Source of the DNA: NIOZ-UU13 sp964444135
Lineage (GTDB): Bacteria; Planctomycetota; Phycisphaerae; Sedimentisphaerales; Anaerobacaceae
Reading direction: 5' to 3'
Assembly: GCA_964444135.1 (NCBI GenBank)
Contig: CAYUFX010000015.1
Coordinates: 1 to 62,475, forward strand
Length of the DNA stretch: 62,475 nt
Numbering within the stretch: the stretch's first letter is position 1; every line of letters starts with the position of its first letter. Below, in pieces: positions 8,822 to 17,697 of the stretch. Under the pieces are notes generated by a model. It had not been told where the DNA came from, searched no databases, and saw nothing but the letters and a program-made list of their open reading frames with translations. The position numbers and the translations under genes are program-made.

Positions 8822-9121
8822 GTGAAGTTGAAAAAGGTCTCTTTTATTGTTGGGACTCGCCCGGAAGCAATTAAGCTTTGTCCGTTGATATTAGCCATGA
8901 AAGAGCATCCGGATTTTGAGCCTGATGTGTGTGTAACCGCTCAGCATCGTGAAATGCTCGATCAGGTGCTTTCGGTATTTGGCTTCGTACCGGATGTTGA
9001 CTTAGCACTTATGCAAGCCAACCAGGCCTTGGCGGCTTTGACTTCGCGGGCCATTGGCGCGGTCGGTGGCTATCTGGCGGAACATAAGCAGGACATGGTT
9101 CTGGTTCAAGGAGATACGCAT
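8822..9121 (+). pseudogene. UDP-GlcNAc 2-epimerase (WecB-like), N-terminal fragment
   Basis: Starts at GTG 8822 (VKLKKVSFIVGTRPEAIKL), with the family's N-terminal GTRPEAIK and TAQHREMLDQVL motifs, and stops after VLVQGDTH, right where the conserved VxGDT motif lies, about 100 residues into an enzyme that is normally ~370. The following bases are the end of an insertion sequence. The catalytic C-terminal two thirds are missing and not found elsewhere in the window, so the protein should be inactive as an epimerase. An upstream in-frame ATG at 8768 overlaps the previous gene. Confidence 0.85.
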
Positions 9122-9560
9122 TGACTCATAATTTTTGTTACCGAAGTTCCGTCGTTGCCTCATTAGAATGTTACCAAAAACTGGAGGTATACGATGGACA
9201 ACAAAATCAGCACACAGGCAAAAGCAGAATTAGTTAGAGTACTGGGGCAGCGATATCGTGAATCATCTAAAATGGCAAAGACACAGATTCTCGATGAGTT
9301 CATTGCTGTAAGTGGATATCACCGCAAACATGCAATCCGCCTTCTTCTTGGTAAAACTGACAATAGCGGCAATCGGAGCAATTCATTTGAAGTTCGCCAC
9401 AGTCGACGAATCTATAATGAAGCCGTAAAGGAAGCTCTCATTGTAATGTGGGAGGCAGCGGATCGAATCTGTGGTAAGCGGTTAAAAGCGGTATTGCCTG
9501 ACTTTGTTGAAGCAATGGAACGACATGGTCACCTGAATCTCGACCCGGAGGTTCGCATTA
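9122..9560 (+). mobile_element. truncated insertion sequence, left end plus transposase N-terminus
   Basis: An IS left end starts immediately after the broken wecB codons (TTGACTCATAATTTTTG...), followed by a ribosome-binding site CTGGAGG and the transposase start at 9194. Similarity to the transposase ends near 9555 and no right end is recognisable, so the element was itself truncated by a later deletion. Exact left boundary (about 9118-9124) cannot be fixed without the family's terminal repeat. Confidence 0.7.
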
Positions 9561-9757
9561 ACTCTGAAGTTCAATACAACTTTCGCCAGCTTAGCATTAC
9601 CACAGGTGTCGAGTTCAACTCGCTCGATCACAGAAATGACGAAATTGATGGCAGTTTTCTATATTTTCGGCTCAAACGAAAAAAACTATCATTCTCAGGT
9701 ACCATCAAATTAAAGGATATCAATAATGAAAACGTTGCTGGTTCGTCCGTTTGTTGA
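9194..9757 (+). pseudogene. integrase-catalytic-type IS transposase, N-terminal fragment
   Basis: The first ~122 residues resemble the helix-turn-helix N-terminus of a DDE/integrase-type transposase (LDEFIAVSGYHRKHAIRLLLG, then RICGKRLKAVLPDFVEAMER and HGHLNLDPEVR). After about residue 122 the sequence becomes unrelated and no DDE core follows; the frame closes at 9757. Not functional as a transposase. Confidence 0.75.
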
Positions 9758-9941
9758 TTCAACGATTGGTATTTCGCCGCCGTTATCACTTATGTATTTA
9801 TCGGCCTATCTGAAAGTGAAGGGGCAAGCATTCAAGAATTAGAAGAAATCGCACGATTATGCAAATTAATAAAGAGAGAATTCAAATCAGCACTTATTGT
9901 ACTGGGAGGACATCCCAGTTTTTTTAGAAAATTGGCTTGAC
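9726..9941 (+). pseudogene. B12-binding radical SAM protein, N-terminal remnant
   Basis: ATG 9726 opens MKTLLVRPFVDSTIGISPPL SLMYLSAYLK (written in two parts), the typical start of a cobalamin-binding radical SAM protein. It frameshifts or is deleted near 9820 and then continues in another frame as ELEEIARLCKLIKREF and ALIVLGGHPSFF, the middle of a B12-binding domain (GGxHPS). The rest, including any CxxxCxxC site, is absent. It differs from the intact radical SAM genes at 32392 and 42551. Confidence 0.65.
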
Positions 9942-10067
9942 TTTTCAAGTAGAACTCCTTAAAGACAACATACAATATCCACTATCGTTAAGGAAAGATT
10001 GCAAAATCTGGGTGGGGTAGTTGTAAGTTTATTCGGAGTGATTAGTTAATTTGCAGGAGGCAAAGCG

Positions 10068-13000
10068 ATGTCGGGTTCGGGGGCAGGCGGAAAAAGACCT
10101 ATCAAAGAAGCAGAGAAGCTGCTCGCACGAAAGCCGAAGTTGGAGCGCGTTGTTAGTAACATTACCGAGCGCAAAAAGGCTGAGGATGAAATAAAGATAT
10201 TCTTATCCGGCATCGAAAATGCTTACGATGGAGTTGCCTTTACGGAGATGAATGGAGATGTTATCTACGCTAATGAATCTGCTGCGAATATTTTTGGTTA
10301 CTCTCTTGCTGAGATGATGAAGCTAAATATAGCCGTTTTCAGTGCATACTCAGAGGACGCTAAGAATCTTGAGGAAGATGTAGCCAAACAAGGAAAATGG
10401 AGAGGTGAAATAACAGGTATAAGAAAGAACAAAGAAAAATTTCCTGCTGTACTATTTGTTTCTGTCGTTAAAAATGAAAAAGGAAAACCGATAGGAAGGA
10501 TGGGCGTTTTCCGCGACATCACTGAGCGCAAGAAAGCAGAGAAGGCGCTGCGACAAGAAAGAGACAAGGCTCAAAGATATCTTGATGTAGCAGGAGTTAT
10601 GTTAGTGGCTATCGACGCTGAGCAGAGAGTAGGGCTGATAAACAAAAAGGGCTGCGATATATTAGGGTACAAGGAAGAAGAGATTGTTGCCCGAAACTGG
10701 TTTGACAATTTTATCCCGGAAAGGATTAGGGAGGAAGTAAGAGAAGTTTTTAAAAAGGTCATACAGTCAGAGGCTGATGCACCTGAATACTATGAGAACC
10801 CTGTTTTGACTAAAAGCGGTGATGAACGGCTGATTGCCTGGTACAATACTGTCCTGAGGGATGAAAAAGGCAGCGTTATCGCTACTCTAAGTTCCGGAGA
10901 AGACATAACCGAACGAAGGAAAGCAGAGGAGGAACTGCAGGCGAGTGAGGAGAGATATAGAGACCTTTTTGAGAACGCTGGAGAGGGGATAATAACTTTA
11001 GACCTGGACGGAAGGATAACGGGGGCAAATAAGCTGGTTGAAGAATACGGATTTGACAGAGCCGAATTGCTCGGCAGAAAACTCTTTGACTTTGTTCCGG
11101 AATATGACAAAGCCAGGTCGGTTAGTGATTTTCAGGCCTTGATTACAGGCGGCCGGGTCCAGGGCCAGATGGACGTAATCACTCCCAAAGGAATCAGGAC
11201 AGTAGAGTACAGAGATACCCCAATAGTGCGGGCAGGGGAAGTTATAGGTGTACAGATAATCTTGACAGACATCACCGAGCGCAAAAAGGCCGAGGAGGCG
11301 CTGAGAGAGAGTGAAGAAAAGTTCAAATCAATCTTTGACAATGCCAACGATATAATCGCGTCATTGACCAAAACTGGAAAGATACTCGAAGTAAACAGGA
11401 AGATTGAGGACATACTGGGATACAAGCCTGATGAACTGATTGGCAAGAATTTCATGACATTAGGCATCTTGGCGGCCAAAAATGCAGCAAGGATGTTTCA
11501 TATTTTCAAAGAGTCGGTCAAAATAGGAGGTTTTTTAGTCAGCCGGGATGGTCGTAATGTAACTGAAGTGTGGCTCAATCATAAGGACGGACATACTGTC
11601 TTATTAGAGGCAAATACTACAACAATCAAAGAGGACGGGAAATTAGTAGGTTATCTGAGTGTCGTCCGCGATATCACAGAGCGCAAGCGGGCGGAGGAGG
11701 CGCTGCGGGAATCTGAGGAAAAATTCAAGAGCATCTTTGAGCACGCCAATGACGGCGTAATATATCTGGATAGTTCTGGAAACATTCTCGATATCAATGA
11801 GAGAGCTGCCCTAATGTTTGGTGGTCCAAAACAGGAGGCATTAAATAGGCATTTCACTGAGGTAGGCGTTTTCTCTGCCGACGAAATACCTACGCTTATG
11901 AGTAATTTTGAGAAGATTTTTGCCGGCGAAGAGGTTGTTCTAACCGTACCCATTAAGAACAAAAAAGGCCAGGAGATAATCTTGGAATGTTCCGCTTCTG
12001 TTGCAAAAACTGATGATGGAGCCGACAGAATAATGGTTATAGCCAGGGATATAACCGAACGTGAAAAGGCCAGAGAGCAGATTGAGAAGTTGGCTAAATT
12101 CCCAGCCGAGGACCCCTACCCGGTTCTTCGCATTTCCGGCTACGGCACAGTCATTTACGGTAACAAGGCTGGTTCGCCTTTATTGAAATCCTGGGGGTGC
12201 CGGGTAGGCGAATCTCTGCCCGACCGCTGGCAAGGATTTGTACTGGATGCCCTTAGTTCCGGCCAGAGCCAGCAGACCGAAGTCCAATGTGATGGCCGAA
12301 TATTCGCTCTCACATTTGCCCCTGTCGTGGACGCCAACTACGTCAACATTTACGGCCACGACATTACGGAGCTCAAGAAGGCCGAGGAGGCGCTGCGTGA
12401 GACAAGGGACTACCTGAAGAATCTAATTGACTATGCGAACGCTCCTATCATCGTTTGGGATACGAAGCTTAAGGTCACCAGGTTCAACCGTGCTTTTGAG
12501 CGTCTGACGGGGCATACAGCCGACGAGGTTATTGGCCAGGACCTGGACATGCTCTTTCTTCAAGTAAACCGGCAGGAATCCAGGAGCAAAGTAGCACACG
12601 CCTTAAGCAGTGAGTACTGGGAGTCGATGGAGATACCGATTCTTTGCAAAAACGGTCAGACACGGTTAGCACTCTGGAACTCGGCGAACATCTATGCTGA
12701 GGACGGCACGACTCTTTTAGCCACTATTGCCCAGGGTCAGGACATCACGGAGCGCAAGAAGGGGGAGGAGGCGCTACGGAAATCCGAAGAAAAGTGGCGT
12801 TCCCTAGTGGAAAATGCCCCTAATCTCATCATAATCACAGAACGTGACGGAACAATTCTGTTTATTAATTATACTGTATCAGGCTTTAAAATAGAAGAGA
12901 CAATCGGAACGAAGGTTTACAATTATGTAGATCCTGAGTATCGAGATACGTTAAGGAAAGTCATTGAATCTGTTTTTCAGACCGGTGAGCATGATAGATG

Positions 13001-13826
13001 TGAGATTAAAGGGGCTGGTCCAAAAAGCAAAACCTCTCGGTATGATACTCAAGTAGGAGCTATCAAGTACAATGGTCAGGTTGTTTCTGTGACATTAATT
13101 GTTACTGATATCACCGAGCGCAAGAAGACAGAAGAAAAGTTAATTGAGTACCAGGTGAAGCTTAAGGCTATGTCCTCTCAAATGCTACTGACCCAAGAAC
13201 GTGAAAGGCAGAGCCTTGCAATGGGATTACATGATGAAGTGTGCCAAAAACTGGTCTTGACTAAGCTTGCCCTCGAATCGTCGCTGAATTTGATATCAAA
13301 CCCCAATGTATCAGCATCACTGAGAATCGTGTGTGCGGGTATTGGTGAGACGATTGAAAAAGCTGATTCGTTGACATTTGAGCTCAGTAATCCGGTACTG
13401 CGTCAGTTGGGTTTGGTCGTGGCGCTGGAGAAATACCTTACTGACGAAATCCAGAAAAAGTATGGAATTGCGTATGAACTCCAGAGCGATGAGCATTTAA
13501 GCAAGCTTCCCGAGGAGATTAAGAATTGTTTATACCGTGTTACACGGGAGCTGCTCACGAATGTTGTTAAGCATGCGCACTCGCATAAAATAAAAGTGTC
13601 TGTCCGCAAAGATTGTGGTCAGATATATGTCGGTGTTCAAGATGATGGAACGGGATTTAAAGAAAGCCAAGCCAGTTCAACAGTCTCCAAGACAACTCGG
13701 TTTGGCCTCTTTAGTGTTAGGGAACAATTGGAATACTTAGGAGGGCACCTTGAGATTGAATCTGAACCCGGGCAGGGCACTACGGCTAAGGTAGTGGTAC
13801 CTCTAACAAAGAAAGCTATTGTCTAA
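10068..13826 (+). CDS. multi-PAS sensor histidine kinase (NarL-type, HisKA_3)
   Basis: 1252-residue soluble sensor kinase with a good ribosome-binding site (GGAGG, 7 bases before ATG). About eight PAS domains are strung together from residue ~45 to ~1010, each closed by a DITERKKAEEAL-type PAC linker; nine such linkers are visible, at roughly 120-residue spacing. One PAS (about 680-765) is divergent. The kinase core is of the NarX/DegS class: RERQSLAMGLHDEVCQKL with the phospho-acceptor His at about 1055, and a HATPase with ELLTNVVKHAHS, DDGTGF and GLFSVREQLEYLGG. No membrane segment is seen, so it should sense a cytoplasmic signal (redox, heme, flavin or small ligand; not determinable). The response regulator gene follows 17 bases downstream. 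Confidence 0.93.
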   Translation: MSGSGAGGKRPIKEAEKLLARKPKLERVVSNITERKKAEDEIKIFLSGIENAYDGVAFTEMNGDVIYANESAANIFGYSLAEMMKLNIAVFSAYSEDAKNLEEDVAKQGKWRGEITGIRKNKEKFPAVLFVSVVKNEKGKPIGRMGVFRDITERKKAEKALRQERDKAQRYLDVAGVMLVAIDAEQRVGLINKKGCDILGYKEEEIVARNWFDNFIPERIREEVREVFKKVIQSEADAPEYYENPVLTKSGDERLIAWYNTVLRDEKGSVIATLSSGEDITERRKAEEELQASEERYRDLFENAGEGIITLDLDGRITGANKLVEEYGFDRAELLGRKLFDFVPEYDKARSVSDFQALITGGRVQGQMDVITPKGIRTVEYRDTPIVRAGEVIGVQIILTDITERKKAEEALRESEEKFKSIFDNANDIIASLTKTGKILEVNRKIEDILGYKPDELIGKNFMTLGILAAKNAARMFHIFKESVKIGGFLVSRDGRNVTEVWLNHKDGHTVLLEANTTTIKEDGKLVGYLSVVRDITERKRAEEALRESEEKFKSIFEHANDGVIYLDSSGNILDINERAALMFGGPKQEALNRHFTEVGVFSADEIPTLMSNFEKIFAGEEVVLTVPIKNKKGQEIILECSASVAKTDDGADRIMVIARDITEREKAREQIEKLAKFPAEDPYPVLRISGYGTVIYGNKAGSPLLKSWGCRVGESLPDRWQGFVLDALSSGQSQQTEVQCDGRIFALTFAPVVDANYVNIYGHDITELKKAEEALRETRDYLKNLIDYANAPIIVWDTKLKVTRFNRAFERLTGHTADEVIGQDLDMLFLQVNRQESRSKVAHALSSEYWESMEIPILCKNGQTRLALWNSANIYAEDGTTLLATIAQGQDITERKKGEEALRKSEEKWRSLVENAPNLIIITERDGTILFINYTVSGFKIEETIGTKVYNYVDPEYRDTLRKVIESVFQTGEHDRCEIKGAGPKSKTSRYDTQVGAIKYNGQVVSVTLIVTDITERKKTEEKLIEYQVKLKAMSSQMLLTQERERQSLAMGLHDEVCQKLVLTKLALESSLNLISNPNVSASLRIVCAGIGETIEKADSLTFELSNPVLRQLGLVVALEKYLTDEIQKKYGIAYELQSDEHLSKLPEEIKNCLYRVTRELLTNVVKHAHSHKIKVSVRKDCGQIYVGVQDDGTGFKESQASSTVSKTTRFGLFSVREQLEYLGGHLEIESEPGQGTTAKVVVPLTKKAIV

Positions 13827-13843
13827 ATGCGAGGCAGATATAA

Positions 13844-14491
13844 ATGAGGATACTAATTGCGGATGACCATGGTATCGTGAGGCAAGGATTGAAAATCCTA
13901 ATTGACAACGAGGCCGATATGGAAGTGGTCGGTGAAGCTGAAGATGGGCTGATGGTAACGCAGCTTGCAAAGGAGCTTTCGCCGGACATTATACTCATGG
14001 ATATCTCTATGCCCAATTTGAACGGAGTTGAGGCCACCCGCCTTATACTTGCGGAAAATCTGGAAACCCGGGTCATAGCTTTATCGGTACATCTCGACAA
14101 GCATTTTGTAACGCAAATGCTTAAAGCAGGTGCTTCAGGCTATGTGCTCAAATACTGTCTTTTTGATGAGGTGCTCAGGGCTCTGCGTACGGTCGGTCGC
14201 AATGAGCATTACTTGAGTCCTAAGATAACCGACGTCGTGCTGGATGACTACATATACTACATGGCAACTTACAATAAAACGGCTGAAGATCACCTCACAG
14301 CGCGGGAACGCCAAATGGTCCAAATGTTGGCGGAAGGCAAATCAACTAAACAGATCGCTTCAAATTTACACATAAGCCCAAAGACTGCCGATGCAAATCG
14401 CCGCCAGATTATGAACAAACTTGGCATTTCCAGTATTGCAGAGCTCACAAAATATGCCATCAGGAAAGGATTAACCTCAACAGAATTCTGA
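13844..14491 (+). CDS. NarL/FixJ-family response regulator
   Basis: 215 residues: receiver domain with acidic pair D7/D8, phospho-acceptor D53 (LMDISMPNLNG) and K103 (GYVLK), followed by a LuxR-type HTH (LTARERQMVQMLAEGKSTKQ, KTADANRRQIMNKLGI). It is the obvious partner of the PAS kinase directly upstream, forming a two-component system embedded in the polysaccharide locus. It probably controls transcription of this or other surface genes; the target is not shown by the sequence. Confidence 0.93.
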   Translation: MRILIADDHGIVRQGLKILIDNEADMEVVGEAEDGLMVTQLAKELSPDIILMDISMPNLNGVEATRLILAENLETRVIALSVHLDKHFVTQMLKAGASGYVLKYCLFDEVLRALRTVGRNEHYLSPKITDVVLDDYIYYMATYNKTAEDHLTARERQMVQMLAEGKSTKQIASNLHISPKTADANRRQIMNKLGISSIAELTKYAIRKGLTSTEF

Positions 14492-14988
14492 CCATCCATG
14501 CTGAGGGGCCAACAATGTACTTTTTTAGACTTGGTTTCATTGAATATTTTCGTCTGGCACGTGTTTCACCTGGGAGGCTTACTGATAAAGATTGGCTCTC
14601 ATAACTTGAAGATTTACACTTGAACAGGCTCCTGCTAAAGTAGAACCAAGAGCATATCCAACTCGAAAGAAGCCGCTAATGAATAAACACTTCTCCACTT
14701 AAACCCGAATAGTTCACATCCGTTGTAGTCCACATCAGATTAGTATTGCATTCGGCCGGGCGTCCTGGACCGCGGTTTCACATCAACTATTTGCCCTATT
14801 GATTATGAAGACCATAGATTTTTCAGAAGCTCTTGGACTGGTTCTGCCGGTACAAGAGAACCAGGTCGCGCGCACGAACATCGCCCTCTTGGGACTTTTG
14901 CCACTGGTATTGTCGGAATATCCTTTCGAGCTTACGAAGTAGGGCCGTATGCGCTTTCATTTGTGGCGTTAAGCGCATCCTGACGTAC
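14492..14988. other. non-coding stretch, nothing recognised
   Basis: About 500 bases with frequent stops in every frame. A 45-residue frame from ATG 14803 to about 14940 (MKTIDFSEALGLVLPVQENQ...) and an antisense one have protein-like composition but no domain I recognise. Probably decayed sequence between the two-component genes and the following fragments. Confidence 0.4.
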
Positions 14989-15264
14989 AATGCCGCTACT
15001 CAAAGAGACAGTAACATTGATGATTACATTAAGAATACCGTTTATTACCAACTTAAATCAGAGATCGAAAAGAAGGGGATCACGATTGAGCTGCCGGAGC
15101 AGAAGATAAGGAAGCTATGCCTTGCAGGGGGACTGCTGGCGAGGATTTCAGCAGTAGATTCGGAAATCTCAAACGAAGAAACACAAAGAATCAAGCAGGT
15201 TCTTTCGAAGGATTGGGGCATGTCAGAGCAGGAAACACAGATCGTTACAGAGATTAGCGCTTAA
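14989..15264 (+). pseudogene. TerB-like domain fragment
   Basis: The frame ending at 15264 encodes CLAGGLLARISAVDSEIS followed by EETQRIKQVLSKDWGMSEQE, the first helices of a TerB (tellurite-resistance-like) domain. It stops before the domain is complete, and upstream of about 14989 the same frame turns into unlikely Cys/Arg/Trp-rich sequence without a start signal. Read as a remnant of a larger protein rather than a gene. Confidence 0.5.
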
Positions 15265-15458
15265 AGCAATTATGTGTTCGGTGGTTTGCATCTCAATGGC
15301 CTTATCAAGCCACCTCTTGGTCCGCTCTGGAAGTTGGCCCTCTTTTGTGAGGCCTCTACCTGGAACTAAAATTGCGTCATAAGGCTTGCCCGTAGGTATT
15401 CAGTTGCTGTTAAGCTTCCTCTTAAACTTCCATTTTCAATGTTAATTTAACTGTGATG

Positions 15459-15944
15459 CTAAACTTTTCGTTCAATGAAATACCAAATTTGCCTGGCAAA
15501 TACAATGCCTTTGACCATTTCCATTACTAGCCATACCTTGTACTTGATTAGTTCCTGCTGCTTTAGCGTGGAATCAAAGACCCAGCCGGGCCTGTCCTTA
15601 TCAGCATAGATATTTCCGACAGTTGTGATAAAATCTTTCATACAATATGTAGCCTATGGGGTCGTAGGCCATTTGGGGATGATTGCATACGCGTCACCGT
15701 TATCATCTTGAAACTCGTACTCTGCGTCTGTGTTGCTTACTTCTCTTTGTAACACCCACGCTGAAGGATCATATTCTATACTATAAGTACCGTGTTTGCC
15801 CGTCACGATACTCTTTGCAGCCTTCGCAAACATCGCCTGGCTCTGAATTGAATTTCCGGCGAACCCAGAGTCTTTCTTCAGCCCCGGAGAAGGATGCACA
15901 GACCTGCCCAGAGAGATTATGAATATATCGTTGGTCGTAACCAA
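15459..15944 (-). pseudogene. hypothetical protein interrupted by an in-frame amber codon
   Basis: Minus-strand frame starting at 15944 runs to a TAG at 15654-15656 and then continues in the same frame to 15459. Together the halves give ~160 residues that read like one protein (GKHGTYSIEYDPSAWVLQ ... IYADKDRPGWVFDSTLKQQE ... VKGIVFARQIWYF). No family is firmly recognised; the YDPSxWxL part is reminiscent of uncharacterised secreted proteins. Either a recent nonsense mutation or a truncated gene; it opposes the orientation of the whole locus. Confidence 0.45.
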
Positions 15945-16268
15945 AGTGTATCTCGAATTATCAAATCCATAAACCCAATCTTATAAACCGCCCCTTTACA
16001 TCAGGTTTTTTTGGATCTTACAACCAGGAATTGCCTGGCCCGCGACAAAGAATTACATAGGGACATAACAAGGAATTTCATAGGCGAGATGCACCTAATA
16101 TCTGTCCGATAATCCAATTAGGACAGTTATGCGTGTCCCAAGAGTTGTAACGTTGATAACAGGACGCAATTTTATCGGGTTTTGTTGCACCTGACGGGGA
16201 CGGAGTTTGTTCACAATAAATAGCTTATTCGCAAAAGTTAAGGTTAAATGGTTAATAAAAAAGTCTGA
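15945..16268. other. non-coding region before the cytidylyltransferase fragment
   Basis: Contains the second leader-repeat copy (16002-16050) and a small stem CTGTCC / GGACAG near 16100-16125. No gene is supported. Confidence 0.4.
16002..16050 (+). repeat. dispersed leader repeat, copy 2
   Basis: Resembles 261-308 upstream of wza. This copy includes a perfect small stem CCAGG-AATTG-CCTGG (16024-16038) that is broken in copy 1. Confidence 0.45.
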
Positions 16269-16676
16269 TTGTGCAGAACCTCGAAAATAAAAAAGGTTTA
16301 CGTGGCTACGAGTGCGGATTTGATTCATCCCGGCCACTTGAATATTATACGTGAGGCAAGGAAATATGGGGCATTTATTGTTGGCTTGTTGACCGATTTG
16401 GCAATTGCAAGCTACAAGCGGCTTCCTTATCCGATATTTGGCATATTAAACGCTTGGTTACTCAACCAAGCCTTCCAATTCCACGATAATGTCAAAATCT
16501 CCTTAGAATTGCAACCATTTGAAGTCTCTTTTTACAAATCTTGCTTCCAGAATCACCGAAAAGCCAACAAGGCTGTCGTGAGCGAAAAGATGGCCCGTGA
16601 GTACCACGGATTGGGCAAATTACCCAACTGGTGCAAGACCATCCATGACTTGAGAATCCGCCCAGATCCATTCTAA
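16269..16676 (+). pseudogene. cytidylyltransferase-like N-terminus joined to unrelated sequence
   Basis: The frame (TTG 16269) begins KKVYVATSADLIHPGHLNII, the nucleotidyltransferase HxGH site as found in phosphocholine- or phosphonate-type cytidylyltransferases, up to SYKRLPY. At about 16430 similarity ends abruptly and ~80 residues of unrecognised sequence follow to the stop. The rest of the catalytic domain is missing, so it is probably a deletion-fusion remnant. Confidence 0.6.
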
Positions 16677-16781
16677 GATGATTGGCATAAGTTTCTGATA
16701 TTTTTTAAACACCGATGTGTACGCAGTGCGCGCAGAATTAATAACTTAATGCTGATAGCTAATTGCTGAGGATTATAAGAA

Positions 16782-17333
16782 ATGCTTAAACTTGCTGACA
16801 ATCCTCCGATTTTGACTCCTGATGTCGAATCGCTAACCGATCTTGATGGCACTTGGTGGGTGGCATATACAAAAATCCATTTCGAGAAGTCTTTTGCCTG
16901 GGACCTATACAGCCACGGCATTGGGTACTTCCTTCCGATGCGTGAGTACGTTATTTTTTCCAGCGGCCGTAATCGACGCGGCATGAAGCTGCTGTTTCCG
17001 TCTTATGTATTTTTTTGTGGCAGCAATGAGGATCGTTATACTGCTTTGACGACCAATCGATTGTTACAGGTCATTGACGTGGCAGACCAGTTAGGCTTAA
17101 TATCGCAACTCATGACAATTGAAAAAGGGCTTTCGTGCAAAGCCGGTTTCGAACCTTACCCGTATCGTCCCGTCGGTACTCGCACCAGGATTATCTCAGG
17201 CCCTATGATGGGCACCGAAGGTGTGGTTATTGAAAGAAAAAATGAAAAGGCCCGGATGGTCTTGGAGGTTACTACTCTTGGCCAGGGCGCTGTTATGGAA
17301 ATAGACGCCGATCTCCTGGAGCCCATCCACTAA
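16782..17333 (+). CDS. NusG-like specialised antitermination factor (UpxY/RfaH/LoaP type)
   Basis: 183 residues with an NGN domain (TWWVAYTKIHFEKSFAWDLY, YFLPMREY, LFPSYVFFCG) and a C-terminal KOW-like domain (RIISGPMMGTEGVVIERKNE, DADLLEPI). Paralogs of NusG located inside capsule or O-antigen operons (UpxY in Bacteroides, RfaH in Enterobacteria, LoaP in Firmicutes/Actinobacteria) help RNA polymerase read through long polysaccharide operons. Its place in a ~50 kb co-oriented locus fits this role. It probably acts on nascent RNA of this locus; the recruiting signal is unknown, and the two leader repeats (261-308, 16002-16050) are candidates. Confidence 0.85.
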   Translation: MLKLADNPPILTPDVESLTDLDGTWWVAYTKIHFEKSFAWDLYSHGIGYFLPMREYVIFSSGRNRRGMKLLFPSYVFFCGSNEDRYTALTTNRLLQVIDVADQLGLISQLMTIEKGLSCKAGFEPYPYRPVGTRTRIISGPMMGTEGVVIERKNEKARMVLEVTTLGQGAVMEIDADLLEPIH

Positions 17334-17339
17334 AACCTA

Positions 17340-17697
17340 CACCTACCTATTCTTGATACTCTGTTTTCTATGCTGCGACGCTTTCTCGAGCGCAGGTCGT
17401 TGTCGTAGGCTCGGTCCAGCTGCGGGAAACAATAACCGGCTTGAGGCGAAAATACACCATCTCTAACCAGAAGAAGCAGGAGACAGAAAGTTTCGAGAAC
17501 ATCAAACTGCACTTTCGACAAGCTAAAATCTTCGACCAATGGTGGCAAGCAGTCTGTTTTGCTGCGGATATGATGGACTTTGTGAAGAGTTTGTTACCGT
17601 TGACGAATCGCGATGGAACGAAGCGAATGTTAGTATGGGAAAAAGGCACGGCCAATCAGGCATCTAACGGCGACAGCCAAAGACTGGCGGTCAGTAG
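17340..17697 (+). pseudogene. decayed duplicate of the 3' third of the WecA-like gene
   Basis: Nucleotide and protein similarity to 8100-8620: ILDTLFSMLRRFLERRS, then KKQETESFENIKLHFRQAKI and FDQWWQAVCFAADMMDF parallel the C-terminal domain of the gene at 7243. Relative to that gene about 180 bases are missing (junction near 17395-17405, at the shared word GCAGGTC/GTAGGCTC), and the 5' two thirds are absent. A frame from 17441 remains open but encodes only the accessory domain. Confidence 0.85.

Noticed and set aside
10500..13140. regularly spaced near-identical words, CRISPR-like at first glance
   Set aside because: They are the DITERKKAEE linker codons between PAS domains in one reading frame, about 360 bases apart, not a CRISPR array. 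No CRISPR or cas gene is seen in the window.
14803..14940. 45-residue frame and an antisense frame in the gap after the response regulator
   Set aside because: Both are plausible only by composition; no homology or start signal decides between them.
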